A DNA stretch of 64,000 nt from Pseudomonas nitroreducens (lineage in GTDB: Bacteria > Pseudomonadota > Gammaproteobacteria > Pseudomonadales > Pseudomonadaceae), in NCBI RefSeq assembly GCF_024170165.1, contig NZ_JALJXP010000001.1, positions 372,001-436,000 on the forward strand, written 5' to 3'. The position numbers and the translations under genes are program-made. Shown here piece by piece: positions 18,230 through 27,114 of the stretch. Numbering within the stretch: position 1 is the first letter of the stretch; every line of letters starts with the position of its first letter. The notes under the pieces were generated by a model. That model was given only the letters and a program-made list of their open reading frames with translations. It was not told the DNA's origin and searched no databases.

Positions 18230-19363
18230 GTGCACGTTGCTCTGAACGCCCGCATCCTCAAGGCGCCGAGAACCGGTATTGGCCAGTACGTGTCGTCCCT
18301 GACCCAGGCGTTGCAGGAACAGGCGGAAGTCAGCCTGCAGTTGTTCCTGGGCCGTCAGTGGTCGATCGATCTGCCGCCGGCCCCGATGCCCGGCTATTCC
18401 CGCCGCGCCGCGCTGGCCAAGCGGGTGCCCGCTGCCTACCGTATTCGCCGCTGGCTGGAGCAGGGAAGTTTCGATCGCGGGCTGCGTCAGCGCTCGATCG
18501 ACCTCTACCACGAGCCCAGCCTGTGGCCGCTGGAGTTCGACGGCCCGATGGTCATGACCCTGCACGACCTGACGCATGTGCATTACCCGCACACCCAACC
18601 CGCCGATCGTCTGGCCGAAATCGAACGCCACGTTGGCCGTGGCGTCGAGCGTGCACAAGTGGTACTGACGGATTCCGAGCATGTCGCCACAGAGGTCCGC
18701 CAGCATTTCGCCCTACCCGATGAGCGTGTGGTGGTGGCGCCGCTGGGTTACGCACCGCGCTTCCGCCCTCGCTCGGAAGCGGAGCTGGCGAGCACGCTGG
18801 CATCGTTTGGATTGTCGGCGGGGCAGTACCTGATCTGCGTCGGCACACTGGAGCCGCGCAAGAACCTTCAGTTGGCGCTGCGGGCCCATGCCCTGCTGCC
18901 GGCAAAGCTGCGCTCGCGCTTGCCTTTGGTGATAGTCGGAATGCCAGGCTGGCGCAGCGAAGGCCTCGATGAGACGCTGGATGTCGCCGTGAAAGGTGGC
19001 TGGGCAAAGGTGCTGGGCTACCAGAGTGACGAAGTGCTGGCGCAGTTGCTGGCCGGGGCGAAGGCCTTGCTCTTCCCGTCGCTGTACGAAGGCTTCGGCC
19101 TGCCCGTGCTGGAAGCGATGGCCAGTGGCGTGCCGGTATTACTGACTCGGACTTCCTCGCTGCCGGAAGTGGCGGGGGAGGCGGGCATCTATGTCGATGC
19201 CCATGATCCGCAGGAAATGTGTCACGCCCTGCAGGAACTGGTGGACGACTCTTCTCTCGGGCAGCGCTGCCGGGTGCTGGGGCTCGAGAGGGCCCGGCAC
19301 TTCAGCTGGCAGCGATGCGCCCGGATAACCAGCGAAGCCTACCGAAAGGCTGTAGGAGGCTGA
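18230..19363 (+). CDS. wbpY: D-rhamnosyltransferase WbpY (GT4)
   Basis: A 377-residue GT-B enzyme starting at a GTG (MHVALNARILK) two bases after wbpX. CVGTLEPRKNLQLALRAH and PSLYEGFGLPVLEAMASGVPVL give the GT4 donor site and EX7E motif. It is similar in layout to WbpX but shorter at the N-terminus. It is assigned to WbpY by order within the cluster. It is known in P. aeruginosa to add alpha-1,3-linked D-rhamnose in CPA; the linkage cannot be read from sequence. It is immediately followed by wbpZ with no gap. Confidence 0.9.
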   Translation: MHVALNARILKAPRTGIGQYVSSLTQALQEQAEVSLQLFLGRQWSIDLPPAPMPGYSRRAALAKRVPAAYRIRRWLEQGSFDRGLRQRSIDLYHEPSLWPLEFDGPMVMTLHDLTHVHYPHTQPADRLAEIERHVGRGVERAQVVLTDSEHVATEVRQHFALPDERVVVAPLGYAPRFRPRSEAELASTLASFGLSAGQYLICVGTLEPRKNLQLALRAHALLPAKLRSRLPLVIVGMPGWRSEGLDETLDVAVKGGWAKVLGYQSDEVLAQLLAGAKALLFPSLYEGFGLPVLEAMASGVPVLLTRTSSLPEVAGEAGIYVDAHDPQEMCHALQELVDDSSLGQRCRVLGLERARHFSWQRCARITSEAYRKAVGG

Positions 19364-20521
19364 ATGCGCGTACTGCACTTCTTCAAGACCTATCTGCCGG
19401 ACTCCGTGGGGGGCATCGAGCAGGTGATCAACCAGCTCTGCCGTACCGGGCGGCAACATGACATCGAGCACCAGGTACTGACCCTGAGCCCGAATCCCGA
19501 GCCCGCCGAGCTGATGGTCGACGGGCATCGCGTCTACCGGGCGCGCCTCGACCTGCAACTGGCATCCACCGGCTTTTCCTACAGTGTCGTGCCGCAGTTC
19601 CGCCGGCTCGCAGCAGAAGCGGACATCATCAATTTCCACTTCCCCTGGCCGTTCATGGATGTGGTGCATCTGCTGGCGGGCATCGACAAGCCGACCGTGG
19701 TGACCTACCACTCGGATATCGTTCGCCAGCGGCACCTGTTCAAGCTTTACCAGCCGCTGATGCACCGCTTCCTCGGCAGCGTGGACCGCATCGTCGCGGC
19801 TTCGCCCAACTACCTGGGCTCCAGCGAGACCCTGCGTCGCTACCGGGACAAGGCAGAAGTCATTCCCTATGGACTGGACAAGCAGGCTTATCCCGTCCCC
19901 TCTCAGGAATGCACGGCACGCTGGCGCCAAGAGGTAGGAGAACAGTTCTTCCTGTTCGTCGGCGTGATGCGCTACTACAAGGGCCTGCACATCCTGCTGG
20001 AAGCCGTGCAGGGAACCGGGTACCCGGTGGTGATAGTCGGGGCCGGGCCGCTGGAACTGGAGCTGAAGGCACAGGCGGCGGCGTTGGGCGTCGAGTCCCA
20101 CGTGCGCTTTGTCGGCCGCGTCAGCGAAGAGGACAAGGTCGCCCTGCTGCAACTGTCGCGGGCAATCGTCTTCCCTTCGCACCTGCGCTCGGAAGCCTTC
20201 GGCATCTCCCTGCTGGAAGGCGCGATGTACGGCAAGCCGATGATTTCCAGCGAGATTGGCACTGGGACCAGTTTCATCAATGCCAACGGGCTGACCGGAC
20301 TGGTGGTGCCACCGAGCGATCCTCTGGCGTTCCGTCAGGCGATGAAATGGTGTTGGGAAAATCCACAGGCGGCTGCAGAAATGGGCCGGCACGCGGAAGC
20401 TCGCTATCAGGAGCTGTTCACGGCTGAGGCGATGGGGCGCGTCTGGGCAGATCTGTATCGCAATCTGCTGGACGAGAGGGCGGAGAAGGAAGGGCTGTTG
20501 CCCGAAGGTCGCTCGGGCTGA
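19364..20521 (+). CDS. wbpZ: D-rhamnosyltransferase WbpZ (GT4), initiates D-rhamnan
   Basis: A 385-residue GT-B glycosyltransferase. The N-terminal GGIEQVINQL is the glycine-rich acceptor-side loop, VIPYGLD is the inter-domain motif, and SEAFGISLLEGAMYGKP carries EX7E. In P. aeruginosa WbpZ adds the first D-rhamnose to the undecaprenyl-diphospho-amino-sugar primer made by WbpL, which is not in this window. It starts at the base after the wbpY stop and is the last gene of the CPA operon; no strong U-tract terminator follows within the 72 bases before the DUF1127 stop. Confidence 0.9.
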   Translation: MRVLHFFKTYLPDSVGGIEQVINQLCRTGRQHDIEHQVLTLSPNPEPAELMVDGHRVYRARLDLQLASTGFSYSVVPQFRRLAAEADIINFHFPWPFMDVVHLLAGIDKPTVVTYHSDIVRQRHLFKLYQPLMHRFLGSVDRIVAASPNYLGSSETLRRYRDKAEVIPYGLDKQAYPVPSQECTARWRQEVGEQFFLFVGVMRYYKGLHILLEAVQGTGYPVVIVGAGPLELELKAQAAALGVESHVRFVGRVSEEDKVALLQLSRAIVFPSHLRSEAFGISLLEGAMYGKPMISSEIGTGTSFINANGLTGLVVPPSDPLAFRQAMKWCWENPQAAAEMGRHAEARYQELFTAEAMGRVWADLYRNLLDERAEKEGLLPEGRSG

Positions 20522-20545
20522 GCGACCAGGGCAAAGAACTTACCA

Positions 20546-20972
20546 GTACAGTTACGGCGAGCCTGGAGAGTGTGGCTCAGTTGTACTGTTGAATCAGCGC
20601 CAGAACGGCTTGTTCAGTTCGGCGTAACGCTGGGCTTCGCTGATACCGGCGTCGGCCAGCAGGCGGGAGTCCAGACGGGCCAGCTGACGGCGGCTTTCCA
20701 TGCGGCGCTGCCACAGGCGGACGGTGCCGACGAGGCCACGATGGGCGCTGGAGGTGCTACGGGTGGTGCTCAGAGCTGCGGAACCGAGGGTACGTTCCAT
20801 GGTGGTCATCCTTCTCGCTTGTGGCGAGTAGTCAAGTTGCTGAATGGATTGAGCATATGATCTGACTTTTCAGTCAGAGATGACAGGTACAGTTGCGCTG
20901 TATTGCGGCTGGTCAGCCGATTGTAATTTTGAACTGTAATGGTCTTTTTCAGGGCGAACTGTACCGTTGCGC
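20546..20972. promoter_or_regulatory. Recurring GTACAGTT / AACTGTAC boxes around the DUF1127 gene
   Basis: Related boxes lie at 20546-20555 (GTACAGTTAC), 20582-20590 (TGTACTGTT), 20887-20898 (GTACAGTTGCGC), 20931-20939 (GAACTGTAA) and 20956-20972 (GAACTGTACCGTTGCGC). Three fall between the DUF1127 gene and the upstream CoA-transferase and two downstream of it. The repeated, partly palindromic core suggests a regulator's operator set; which regulator is unknown. Confidence 0.4.
20594..20800 (-). CDS. DUF1127 (YjiS-like) small protein
   Basis: A 68-residue basic protein. The C-terminal half (RRQLARLDSRLLADAGISEAQ) is the DUF1127 motif, ending ELNKPFWR. Members are small proteins of unclear function, some linked to RNA turnover or phosphate and stress responses in alphaproteobacteria. 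I prefer the ATG at 20800 (MERTLGS), which has AAGG nine bases upstream, over the ATG at 20809 where AAGG abuts the codon. It is convergent with wbpZ. Several TACAGTT/AACTGTA boxes flank the gene and may be operator sites. A similar gene lies at this place in P. aeruginosa (PA5446, from memory). Confidence 0.75.
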   Translation of the reverse strand: MERTLGSAALSTTRSTSSAHRGLVGTVRLWQRRMESRRQLARLDSRLLADAGISEAQRYAELNKPFWR

Positions 20973-21158
20973 TCCATTCTGGTGCGCAATTGGCGGGCGT
21001 CTGAGGTTTTTCGAGGGTGCCGGCCAGGGTGGCGGCGGGGGAAGCTGAACAGTTGGAGCGGGATAAAAATCTGTTCAGGAGTGTTTTTACGTGGTTTTTT
21101 TTTGGCTGTAAACCCTTGCGGGCCATTCATTGCTGAATGACCCGCAAAGCGTCTGCAG
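20801..21158. other. Gene-free interval upstream of the DUF1127 gene
   Basis: There is no credible coding sequence here. It holds the GTACAGTT-type boxes near 20887-20972, two T-rich tracts on the plus strand (about 21080-21105), and a 14-bp hairpin with one mismatch at 21116-21147 just past the CoA-transferase stop. On the minus strand that hairpin is not followed by a U tract, so it is at best a weak terminator. Confidence 0.5.
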
Positions 21159-22655
21159 TCAGCTCGCTGCCAGCATGTGGCCGCGTTCTTCCAGATTGAT
21201 ATGCCACTCCAGGGCCTCGCGCAGGATGTGCGGGGTGTGGCCGCCGCGCTCGCAGGCGGCATCGAAGTAACTGTTCAGGGCGTCGCGGTAGGACGGGTGC
21301 ACACAGTTGTCGATGATCACCCGGGCGCGCTCGCGCGGCGCCAGGCCACGCAGGTCGGCCAGACCGACCTCGGTGACGAGGATGTCGACGTCGTGCTCGG
21401 TGTGGTCGACGTGGCTGACCATCGGCACAACGCTGGAGATGTTGCCGCCCTTGGCGATGGACTTGGTCACGAAGATGGCCAGGTGCGCGTTGCGGGCGAA
21501 GTCACCCGAGCCGCCGATGCCGTTCATCATCTTCGTGCCGCCCACGTGGGTGGAGTTCACGTTGCCGTAGATGTCGAATTCCAGCGCGGTGTTGATGCCG
21601 ATTATCCCTAAGCGACGGACCACTTCGGGGTGGTTGGAGATCTCCTGCGGACGCAGTACCAGCTTGTCCTTGTAGCGCTCCAGGTTGCCGAACACATCGG
21701 AGTTGCGGCGCGCCGACAGGGTGATGGAGCTGCCCGAGGCGAAGCGCAGCTTGCCGGCGTCGATCAGATCGAAGGTCGAGTCCTGCAGTACTTCGGAGTA
21801 CATGGTCAGGTTCTCGAAGGGTGACTCGATCAGGCCGCACATCACCGCGTTGGCGATACTGCCGATACCGGCCTGCAGCGGGCCGAGGCTGTTGCTCATG
21901 CGGCCGGCGTCCACTTCACGCTTGAAGAAGTCGATCAGGTGGTTGGCGATGCCCTGGGTCTCGTCGTCCGGCGGCAGCACGGTGGACGGCGAGTCCGCCT
22001 GGTCGTTGACGACGATGGCGACGATCTTTTCTGCCGGGATCGGGATGGCGGTGCTGCCGATGCGGTCATCGACCTTGGTCAGCGGGATCGGCGTGCGGGT
22101 TGGCCGGTAGGTCGGGATATAGATGTCGTGCAGGCCTTCCAGGTTGGGGTTGTGCGCAACGTTGATCTCGACGATCACCTGCTTGGCGAAGATCGCGAAG
22201 CTGGCCGAGTTGCCCACCGAGGTGGTCGGCACGATGTGGCCTTCCTCGGTAATGGCGACGGCTTCGATGACGGCGATGTCCGGCAGCTTGAGCTGGTGGT
22301 TGCGCAGCTGCTCGACGGTCTCGGAGAGGTGCTGGTCGATGAACATGACCTCGCCGGCGTTGATCGCCTTGCGCAGGGTGCTGTCGACCTGGAAGGGCAT
22401 GCGCCGGGCCAGCACGCCGGCTTCGGTGAGCTGCTTGTCGAGGTCGTTGCCCAGGCTGGCGCCGGTCATCAGGCTGATGCGCAGCGGCTCCTGCTTGGCG
22501 CGCTCGGCGAGGGCCTTGGGTACGGCTTTGGCTTCGCCGGCGCGGGTGAAACCGCTCATGCCGACGGTCATGCCGTCCTTGATAAGGGCCGCGGCCTGGT
22601 CGGCAGTCATCACCTTGTCCAACAGGGAGGACATACGCACGCGATCACGGAACAT
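21159..22655 (-). CDS. Acetyl-CoA hydrolase/transferase family protein (succinate/propionate CoA-transferase type)
   Basis: A 498-residue protein of the acetyl-CoA hydrolase/transferase family. The segment ALEFDIYGNVNSTHVGGT contains the glutamate that forms the glutamyl-CoA thioester in class I CoA-transferases, followed by a glycine-rich GIGGSGDFARNA loop. Family members move CoA between acetate, propionate and succinate or hydrolyse acetyl-CoA; the exact pair cannot be chosen here. The start MFRDRVRMSS has GAGG seven bases upstream. It stands alone, between the DUF1127 gene and pntB, in the same place as P. aeruginosa PA5445 relative to the CPA cluster (from memory). Confidence 0.85.
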   Translation of the reverse strand: MFRDRVRMSSLLDKVMTADQAAALIKDGMTVGMSGFTRAGEAKAVPKALAERAKQEPLRISLMTGASLGNDLDKQLTEAGVLARRMPFQVDSTLRKAINAGEVMFIDQHLSETVEQLRNHQLKLPDIAVIEAVAITEEGHIVPTTSVGNSASFAIFAKQVIVEINVAHNPNLEGLHDIYIPTYRPTRTPIPLTKVDDRIGSTAIPIPAEKIVAIVVNDQADSPSTVLPPDDETQGIANHLIDFFKREVDAGRMSNSLGPLQAGIGSIANAVMCGLIESPFENLTMYSEVLQDSTFDLIDAGKLRFASGSSITLSARRNSDVFGNLERYKDKLVLRPQEISNHPEVVRRLGIIGINTALEFDIYGNVNSTHVGGTKMMNGIGGSGDFARNAHLAIFVTKSIAKGGNISSVVPMVSHVDHTEHDVDILVTEVGLADLRGLAPRERARVIIDNCVHPSYRDALNSYFDAACERGGHTPHILREALEWHINLEERGHMLAAS

Positions 22656-22797
22656 GGGAAAACCTCGGGCAGTAGGAAGTGCGAGGCCGCCAGTCTAGGG
22701 ACTCGGCGATTTTTGGCTCTTATACCAAGGTCGAAAAATCGCGCGGCCGGGGCCTTCTTACTACCAATGTCCAGCGCTTTTCCCATCGCTGGAAAGC

Positions 22798-22824
22798 AAG
22801 ACACCGGCGCGAGGCCGGTGTCTT
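22798..22824 (-). terminator. Hairpin terminator downstream of pntB
   Basis: A perfect 11-bp stem (AAGACACCGGC at 22798-22808 with GCCGGTGTCTT at 22814-22824) with a five-base loop, 18 bases after the pntB stop. The minus-strand tail is GCTTTCC, a weak U-rich run. Confidence 0.65.
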
Positions 22825-22841
22825 GTGGATCGACGGTCGTC

Positions 22842-24278
22842 TTATTCGACGGCCTTGACCATGTCTTCGATGACTTTCTTGGCGTCGCCGAAGACCATCA
22901 TGGTCTTGTCCAGGTAGAACAGTTCGTTGTCCAGGCCGGCGTAGCCGCTGGCCATCGAGCGCTTGTTGACGATCACGGTCTTGGCTTTGTAGGCCTCGAG
23001 GATCGGCATGCCGGCGATCGGCGACTTCGGATCGTTCTTCGCGGCCGGGTTCACCACGTCGTTGGCGCCCAGTACCAGCACCACGTCGGTCTGGCCGAAC
23101 TCGGAGTTGATGTCTTCCATCTCGAACACCTGCTCGTAAGGCACTTCGGCCTCGGCGAGCAGGACGTTCATGTGGCCCGGCATACGACCGGCAACCGGGT
23201 GGATGGCGAACTTCACGTTGACGCCGCGATGGGTCAGCTTCTCGGCCAGTTCCATCAGCGCGTGCTGGGCACGGGCCACCGCCAGGCCGTAGCCAGGGAC
23301 GATGATCACGCTGTCGGCGTTGGTCAGCAGGAAGGAGGCGTCGTCGGCCGAACCGGATTTCACCGGGCGGGCTTCCTTCGCACCGGCCGGGCCGCCAGCG
23401 TCCGCTTCGGCGCCGAAGCCACCGAGGATGACGTTGAAGAACGAGCGGTTCATCGCCTTGCACATGATGTAGGAGAGGATCGCGCCCGAGGAGCCCACCA
23501 GGGAACCGGCGATGATCAGCATCGAGTTGTTCAGCGAGAAGCCGATACCTGCCGCGGCCCAGCCGGAGTAGGAGTTCAGCATCGACACCACGACCGGCAT
23601 GTCGGCGCCGCCGATCGGGATGATGATCAGCACGCCGAGGATGAAGGCCAGGGCCAGCATCACGACGAAGGCGGTGAGGTTACCGGTGAACATGAACAGC
23701 AGGCCCAGGCCCAGGGTGGTCAGGCCCAGCACCAGGTTGAGCATGTGCTGGCCGGTGAACTGCACCGGGGCGCCCTGGAACAGGCGGAACTTGTACTTGC
23801 CCGACAGCTTGCCGAAGGCGATCACCGAACCGGAGAAGGTGATGGCGCCGATGGCCGCGCCGAGGAACAGTTCCAGGCGGTTACCGGTCGGGATGGTATC
23901 GCCCAGGTTCTGCACGATGCCCAGCGACTGCGGCTCGACCACGGCGGCGATGGCGATGAACACGGCGGCCAGGCCGATCATGCTGTGCATGAAGGCGACC
24001 AGTTCCGGCATCTTGGTCATCTCGACGCGCTTGGCCATGATCGAACCGGCGGTGCCGCCGGCCAGCAGGCCGATGATCACGTAGACGATGCCGGTGGTGG
24101 CGATTTCGCTGCTGATCTTGAACACCAGGGCCACGGTGGTCAGCGCGGCGATGGCCATGCCGATCATGCCGAACAGGTTGCCGCGGCGCGACGTGGTCGG
24201 GTGCGAAAGGCCTTTCAGGGCCTGGATGAAGCAGACCGAGGCGATGAGGTAGAGGAGGGTGACGAGGTTCATGCTCAT
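22842..24278 (-). CDS. pntB: NAD(P) transhydrogenase subunit beta
   Basis: A 478-residue subunit: nine or so membrane spans (dII) to about residue 265, then the NADP-binding domain III with VPGYGLAVARAQ, GRMPGHMNVLLAEA and GANDVVNPAA. It drives proton-coupled hydride transfer between NADH and NADP+. The start is MSMNLVTLLY (ATG 24278); the longer frame upstream is pntAB read in another frame. One base separates it from the pntAB stop. It is the last gene of the three-gene operon, with a hairpin terminator just downstream. Confidence 0.95.
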   Translation of the reverse strand: MSMNLVTLLYLIASVCFIQALKGLSHPTTSRRGNLFGMIGMAIAALTTVALVFKISSEIATTGIVYVIIGLLAGGTAGSIMAKRVEMTKMPELVAFMHSMIGLAAVFIAIAAVVEPQSLGIVQNLGDTIPTGNRLELFLGAAIGAITFSGSVIAFGKLSGKYKFRLFQGAPVQFTGQHMLNLVLGLTTLGLGLLFMFTGNLTAFVVMLALAFILGVLIIIPIGGADMPVVVSMLNSYSGWAAAGIGFSLNNSMLIIAGSLVGSSGAILSYIMCKAMNRSFFNVILGGFGAEADAGGPAGAKEARPVKSGSADDASFLLTNADSVIIVPGYGLAVARAQHALMELAEKLTHRGVNVKFAIHPVAGRMPGHMNVLLAEAEVPYEQVFEMEDINSEFGQTDVVLVLGANDVVNPAAKNDPKSPIAGMPILEAYKAKTVIVNKRSMASGYAGLDNELFYLDKTMMVFGDAKKVIEDMVKAVE

Positions 24279-24279
24279 G

Positions 24280-24594
24280 TCAGTGCTTCTCCGCCTTCGG
24301 CGCTTTCTTCTTGAACATTTCCAGCATGCGGCGGGTGACCAGGAAGCCACCGAACACATTCACTGCAGCCAGGGCCACGGCCAGGGTGCCCATGGCCTTG
24401 CCCAGCGGGGTGACGGTCAGGGCGGCGGCCAGCATGGCGCCGACGATGACGATGGCCGAGATGGCGTTGGTCACTGCCATCAGCGGGGTGTGCAGGGCAG
24501 GGGTGACGTTCCAGACCACGTGGTAGCCGACGTAGATCGCCAGCACGAAGATGATCAGGTTGTAGATGCCGTGGGAGATCAGCATGTCTTCCAT
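24280..24594 (-). CDS. pntAB: NAD(P) transhydrogenase subunit alpha, membrane part (alpha-2)
   Basis: A 104-residue protein with three to four membrane spans ([50 protein letters not shown]) and a lysine-rich tail. In pseudomonads the alpha subunit is split; this piece supplies part of the proton-conducting dII domain. The split form is normal for the genus and is not a frameshift: the gap to pntAA is 61 bases with its own start. It is translated one base ahead of pntB. Confidence 0.93.
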   Translation of the reverse strand: MEDMLISHGIYNLIIFVLAIYVGYHVVWNVTPALHTPLMAVTNAISAIVIVGAMLAAALTVTPLGKAMGTLAVALAAVNVFGGFLVTRRMLEMFKKKAPKAEKH

Positions 24595-24655
24595 AGTTTC
24601 TCACCGGTCTTCAGGGCCGGACGCGGGGTCCGGCGCGTTCTTATATAAGAAGGGC

Positions 24656-25774
24656 TCAGCCGTTCTTGCGCACGATCTGGCCGTCGCGGCACATCAGGCA
24701 CGCGGCGACGATGTCGTCTTCCAGGTTCACCGTGAAGCCTTCGGCGGTCAGGGTGAGCTTGAGGAAGTCGAGCAGGTTGCGTGCGTAGAGTGCGGAGGCA
24801 TCCGCCGGCACCAGCGCGGCCAGGTTGCTCAGGCCGACGATGGTCACGCCGTGCTTGACCACGACCTGGTCGGCCTCGGTCAGCGGGCAGTTGCCGCCCT
24901 GGGATGCCGCGAGGTCGATGACCACCGAGCCCGGCTTCATTTCGGCGACGGTAGCCTCATGCAGCAGGGTCGGCGCCTTGCGGCCCGGAATCAGCGCGGT
25001 GGTGATGACGATGTCCGACTGCTTGGCGCGTTCGTGCACGGCCTTGGCCTGGCGCTCCATCCACGAGGCCGGCATCGGGCGGGCGTAGCCGCCAACGCCT
25101 TCGGCGCACTCGCGCTCTTCGTCGGTCTCGTAGGGCACGTCGACGAACTTGGCGCCGAGGGACTCGATCTGCTCCTTCACTGCCGGGCGTACGTCCGACG
25201 CCTCGATCACCGCACCCAGGCGCTTGGCCGTGGCGATGGCCTGCAGGCCTGCAACGCCAGCGCCGAGGATCAGCACGCGGGCGGCCTTAACGGTGCCGGC
25301 GGCGGTCATCAGCATGGGCATGAAGCGCGGGTAGTGGTGGGCAGCGAGCAGCACGGCCTTGTAGCCGGCGATGTTGGCCTGGGAAGAGAGCACGTCCAGG
25401 CTCTGCGCGCGGGAAGTACGCGGCGCGGCCTCCAGGGCGAAGGCGGTGACGCCGTGTTCGGCCATGCGGGCGATGTTCTCGTTGTTGAACGGGTTGAGCA
25501 TGCCGATCAGCACGGTACCCGGCTTCATCTGCGCCAGCTCGCTTTCGCTGGGCGCGACAACCTTCAGCACAAGCTCCGAACCGTAGGCATCGGCGGCAGT
25601 GCCGATCTTCGCGCCAACGGCTTCATAGGCGGCATCCGGCTGGCTGGCGCTGACGCCCGCACCGCTCTGAATGACGACCTGATGGCCCTGCCCGATCAGT
25701 TTCTTGACCGTCTCCGGCGTTGCTGCGACCCGCGTCTCACCGGCTTGGGTCTCGAGGGGTACACCGATCTGCAC
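24656..25774 (-). CDS. pntAA: NAD(P) transhydrogenase subunit alpha, NAD-binding part (alpha-1)
   Basis: A 372-residue soluble subunit of the alanine dehydrogenase/PNT family. MQIGVPLETQAGETRVAATP is the family N-terminus, and the NAD-binding Rossmann motif LGAGVAGLQAIATAKRLGA is near residue 170. I chose GTG at 25774, which has AGGAG eight bases upstream and gives the expected family start; an in-frame TTG at 25780 is only two bases from the Shine-Dalgarno. It is the first gene of the operon, preceded by more than 550 bases without a gene. Confidence 0.94.
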   Translation of the reverse strand: MQIGVPLETQAGETRVAATPETVKKLIGQGHQVVIQSGAGVSASQPDAAYEAVGAKIGTAADAYGSELVLKVVAPSESELAQMKPGTVLIGMLNPFNNENIARMAEHGVTAFALEAAPRTSRAQSLDVLSSQANIAGYKAVLLAAHHYPRFMPMLMTAAGTVKAARVLILGAGVAGLQAIATAKRLGAVIEASDVRPAVKEQIESLGAKFVDVPYETDEERECAEGVGGYARPMPASWMERQAKAVHERAKQSDIVITTALIPGRKAPTLLHEATVAEMKPGSVVIDLAASQGGNCPLTEADQVVVKHGVTIVGLSNLAALVPADASALYARNLLDFLKLTLTAEGFTVNLEDDIVAACLMCRDGQIVRKNG

Positions 25775-26340
25775 TTGCAAATCTCCTGCGTGATCCTGGG
25801 ATTGTCCGGGCTACTACGTTGGCGACCCGGGTTTTGAACTGGCAACGGTCTGCTTTTGTTTTAAGAGCTTATTTTGTGACCGGGCTGTGACCCGGTGGCC
25901 GCGGCATTGTGCAATCGAACCTGGAGGGCATCAAGAAGTTCTGGAGTGGTACTAAGCGATAACTACAAGTCACGTTTGGACCCGTAGTTTTCCGGTCGCC
26001 ACCGAGGCCGCGTGGACCCTGGCGTTAAGCCTAATTGCCTATTGTGACCGGACGGAAATGTCATCCTCGCCGTGAATGACCCCCCATCAGAGGCTCCCCA
26101 TGCCCACCGAAAGGCCCGGTAATCCTGCAACAGGCTCAGGCATAGGTGTTAATTAATGTTTCTAATATGGAGTATGAGTCATTCCTGATGCCTGATTTCC
26201 TGTAGCAGATTTTTTACATTGACTACGGGGTCAGGAAAAGCTGCAGAAAGCCTCAGGGCCGCGTGTTGCAACGCGCCAGAGCCTTGCAGTGAGGTTTAGC
26301 AGAAAGTCGGGATTTGTCTGCTGGAGGGACGAATGACGCA
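25775..26340. other. Gene-free interval upstream of pntAA
   Basis: About 566 bases without a credible gene. The pntAA promoter must lie here on the minus strand. A small hairpin ACCGGG-CTGTGA-CCCGGT is at 25879-25896, in the presumed pntAA leader. A distinctly AT-rich patch runs about 26145-26225. I see no riboswitch or clear sigma site. A small RNA cannot be excluded. Confidence 0.5.
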
Positions 26341-26373
26341 GAAAAAACAACGGCCACCGCTATCGGGTGGCCG
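26341..26373 (-). terminator. Rho-independent terminator of the oxidase assembly operon
   Basis: Stem CGGCCACC (26351-26358) with GGTGGCCG (26366-26373). Read on the minus strand, the hairpin is followed within a few bases by a run of six U. It lies 27 bases after the sco stop. Confidence 0.88.
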
Positions 26374-26399
26374 CTGGGGGTGAGACACGGTGTCGCGGG

Positions 26400-27035
26400 T
26401 CAGTGGTTCGTGCCGATCACGCCGGGCAGCTGGGCGACCAGCTTGTCGTTGTGCAGCGGGGCGCGGATGAAGCCGTGCTGGGTGTTGTCCGGGCCGATGA
26501 TGACCAGGTTGCCGCTGTGGTCGACGGTGTAGTTGGGCTTGCTGGTGTCGGCCGGGATGTAGGGGATGCTCATGGCGTTGGCCAGCTTCTGCACGTTCTC
26601 TTCCGAGCCGGTGATGCCCTTGAAGCCGGCGTTGAAGAAGCCGAGGTATTCCTTGAGGCGCGGCGCGGTATCGCGGTGCGGGTCGACGCTGACGAATACC
26701 ACCTGGAGGTTCTTCGCGACTTCCGGCGGCAGCTTGGTCTGCAGCTCGCGCAGCTGCGCCAGGGTGGTGGGGCAGACGTCCGGGCAGAAGGTGTAGCCGA
26801 AGAACAGCAGGGACCACTTGTCCTTCAGGCTGGCGGTCTGGAATGGCTGACCGTCCTGGTCGGTGAAGGTGAGGTCGGGGACGCTGCGGGTCTGCGGCAG
26901 GATGACGATGCCGGCGTCCAGCAGCGCGGCCGGGTCGAGCTGGTGGCGCTGGTTGAGCACCTTCTGCACGGTGAGGCCGAGGATCAGGGCGACGATGGCG
27001 ACGAGGATGAAGACGGTCTTGTTGACTCGGGACAT
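26400..27035 (-). CDS. SCO1/SenC copper chaperone for cytochrome oxidase CuA assembly
   Basis: A 211-residue protein: N-terminal membrane anchor (VFILVAIVALILGLTV), then a thioredoxin fold with the copper-binding C84-PDV-C88 motif and the conserved histidine in YTVDHSG (about 173). Sco proteins deliver copper to, or reduce the cysteines of, the CuA site of subunit II. The start is MSRVNKTVF (ATG 27035); a longer frame running upstream is read-through of unrelated sequence. It is the last gene of the minus-strand assembly set, 137 bases after cyoE, with REP-like sequence between, and followed by a clear terminator. Confidence 0.92.
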   Translation of the reverse strand: MSRVNKTVFILVAIVALILGLTVQKVLNQRHQLDPAALLDAGIVILPQTRSVPDLTFTDQDGQPFQTASLKDKWSLLFFGYTFCPDVCPTTLAQLRELQTKLPPEVAKNLQVVFVSVDPHRDTAPRLKEYLGFFNAGFKGITGSEENVQKLANAMSIPYIPADTSKPNYTVDHSGNLVIIGPDNTQHGFIRAPLHNDKLVAQLPGVIGTNH

Positions 27036-27114
27036 GGGGTTCTCGTGGGTCGGGACGTCTGGGCTTGAGGCTGCTGTTCGTGCCGCGCCCCTGCATGGCG
27101 GGGGTGCGGCGATG

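Noticed and set aside
21116..21147. Rho-independent terminator for the CoA-transferase gene
   Set aside because: The stem is good but the minus-strand sequence after it lacks a U tract; the nearby T runs are on the wrong strand. It is recorded only as a hairpin within the gene-free interval.
21939..24314. 791-codon plus-strand frame over pntB and the CoA-transferase
   Set aside because: It is antisense to two recognised genes, with His/Asp/Gly-rich low-complexity translation typical of shadow frames.
24280..25774. Frameshifted transhydrogenase alpha subunit
   Set aside because: The split into pntAA and pntAB is the normal arrangement in pseudomonads; each part has its own start and a 61-base gap lies between them.
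26296..27096. Arg/Pro-rich 266-codon minus-strand frame overlapping sco
   Set aside because: It is out of frame with the Sco protein, of biased composition, and runs through the terminator.
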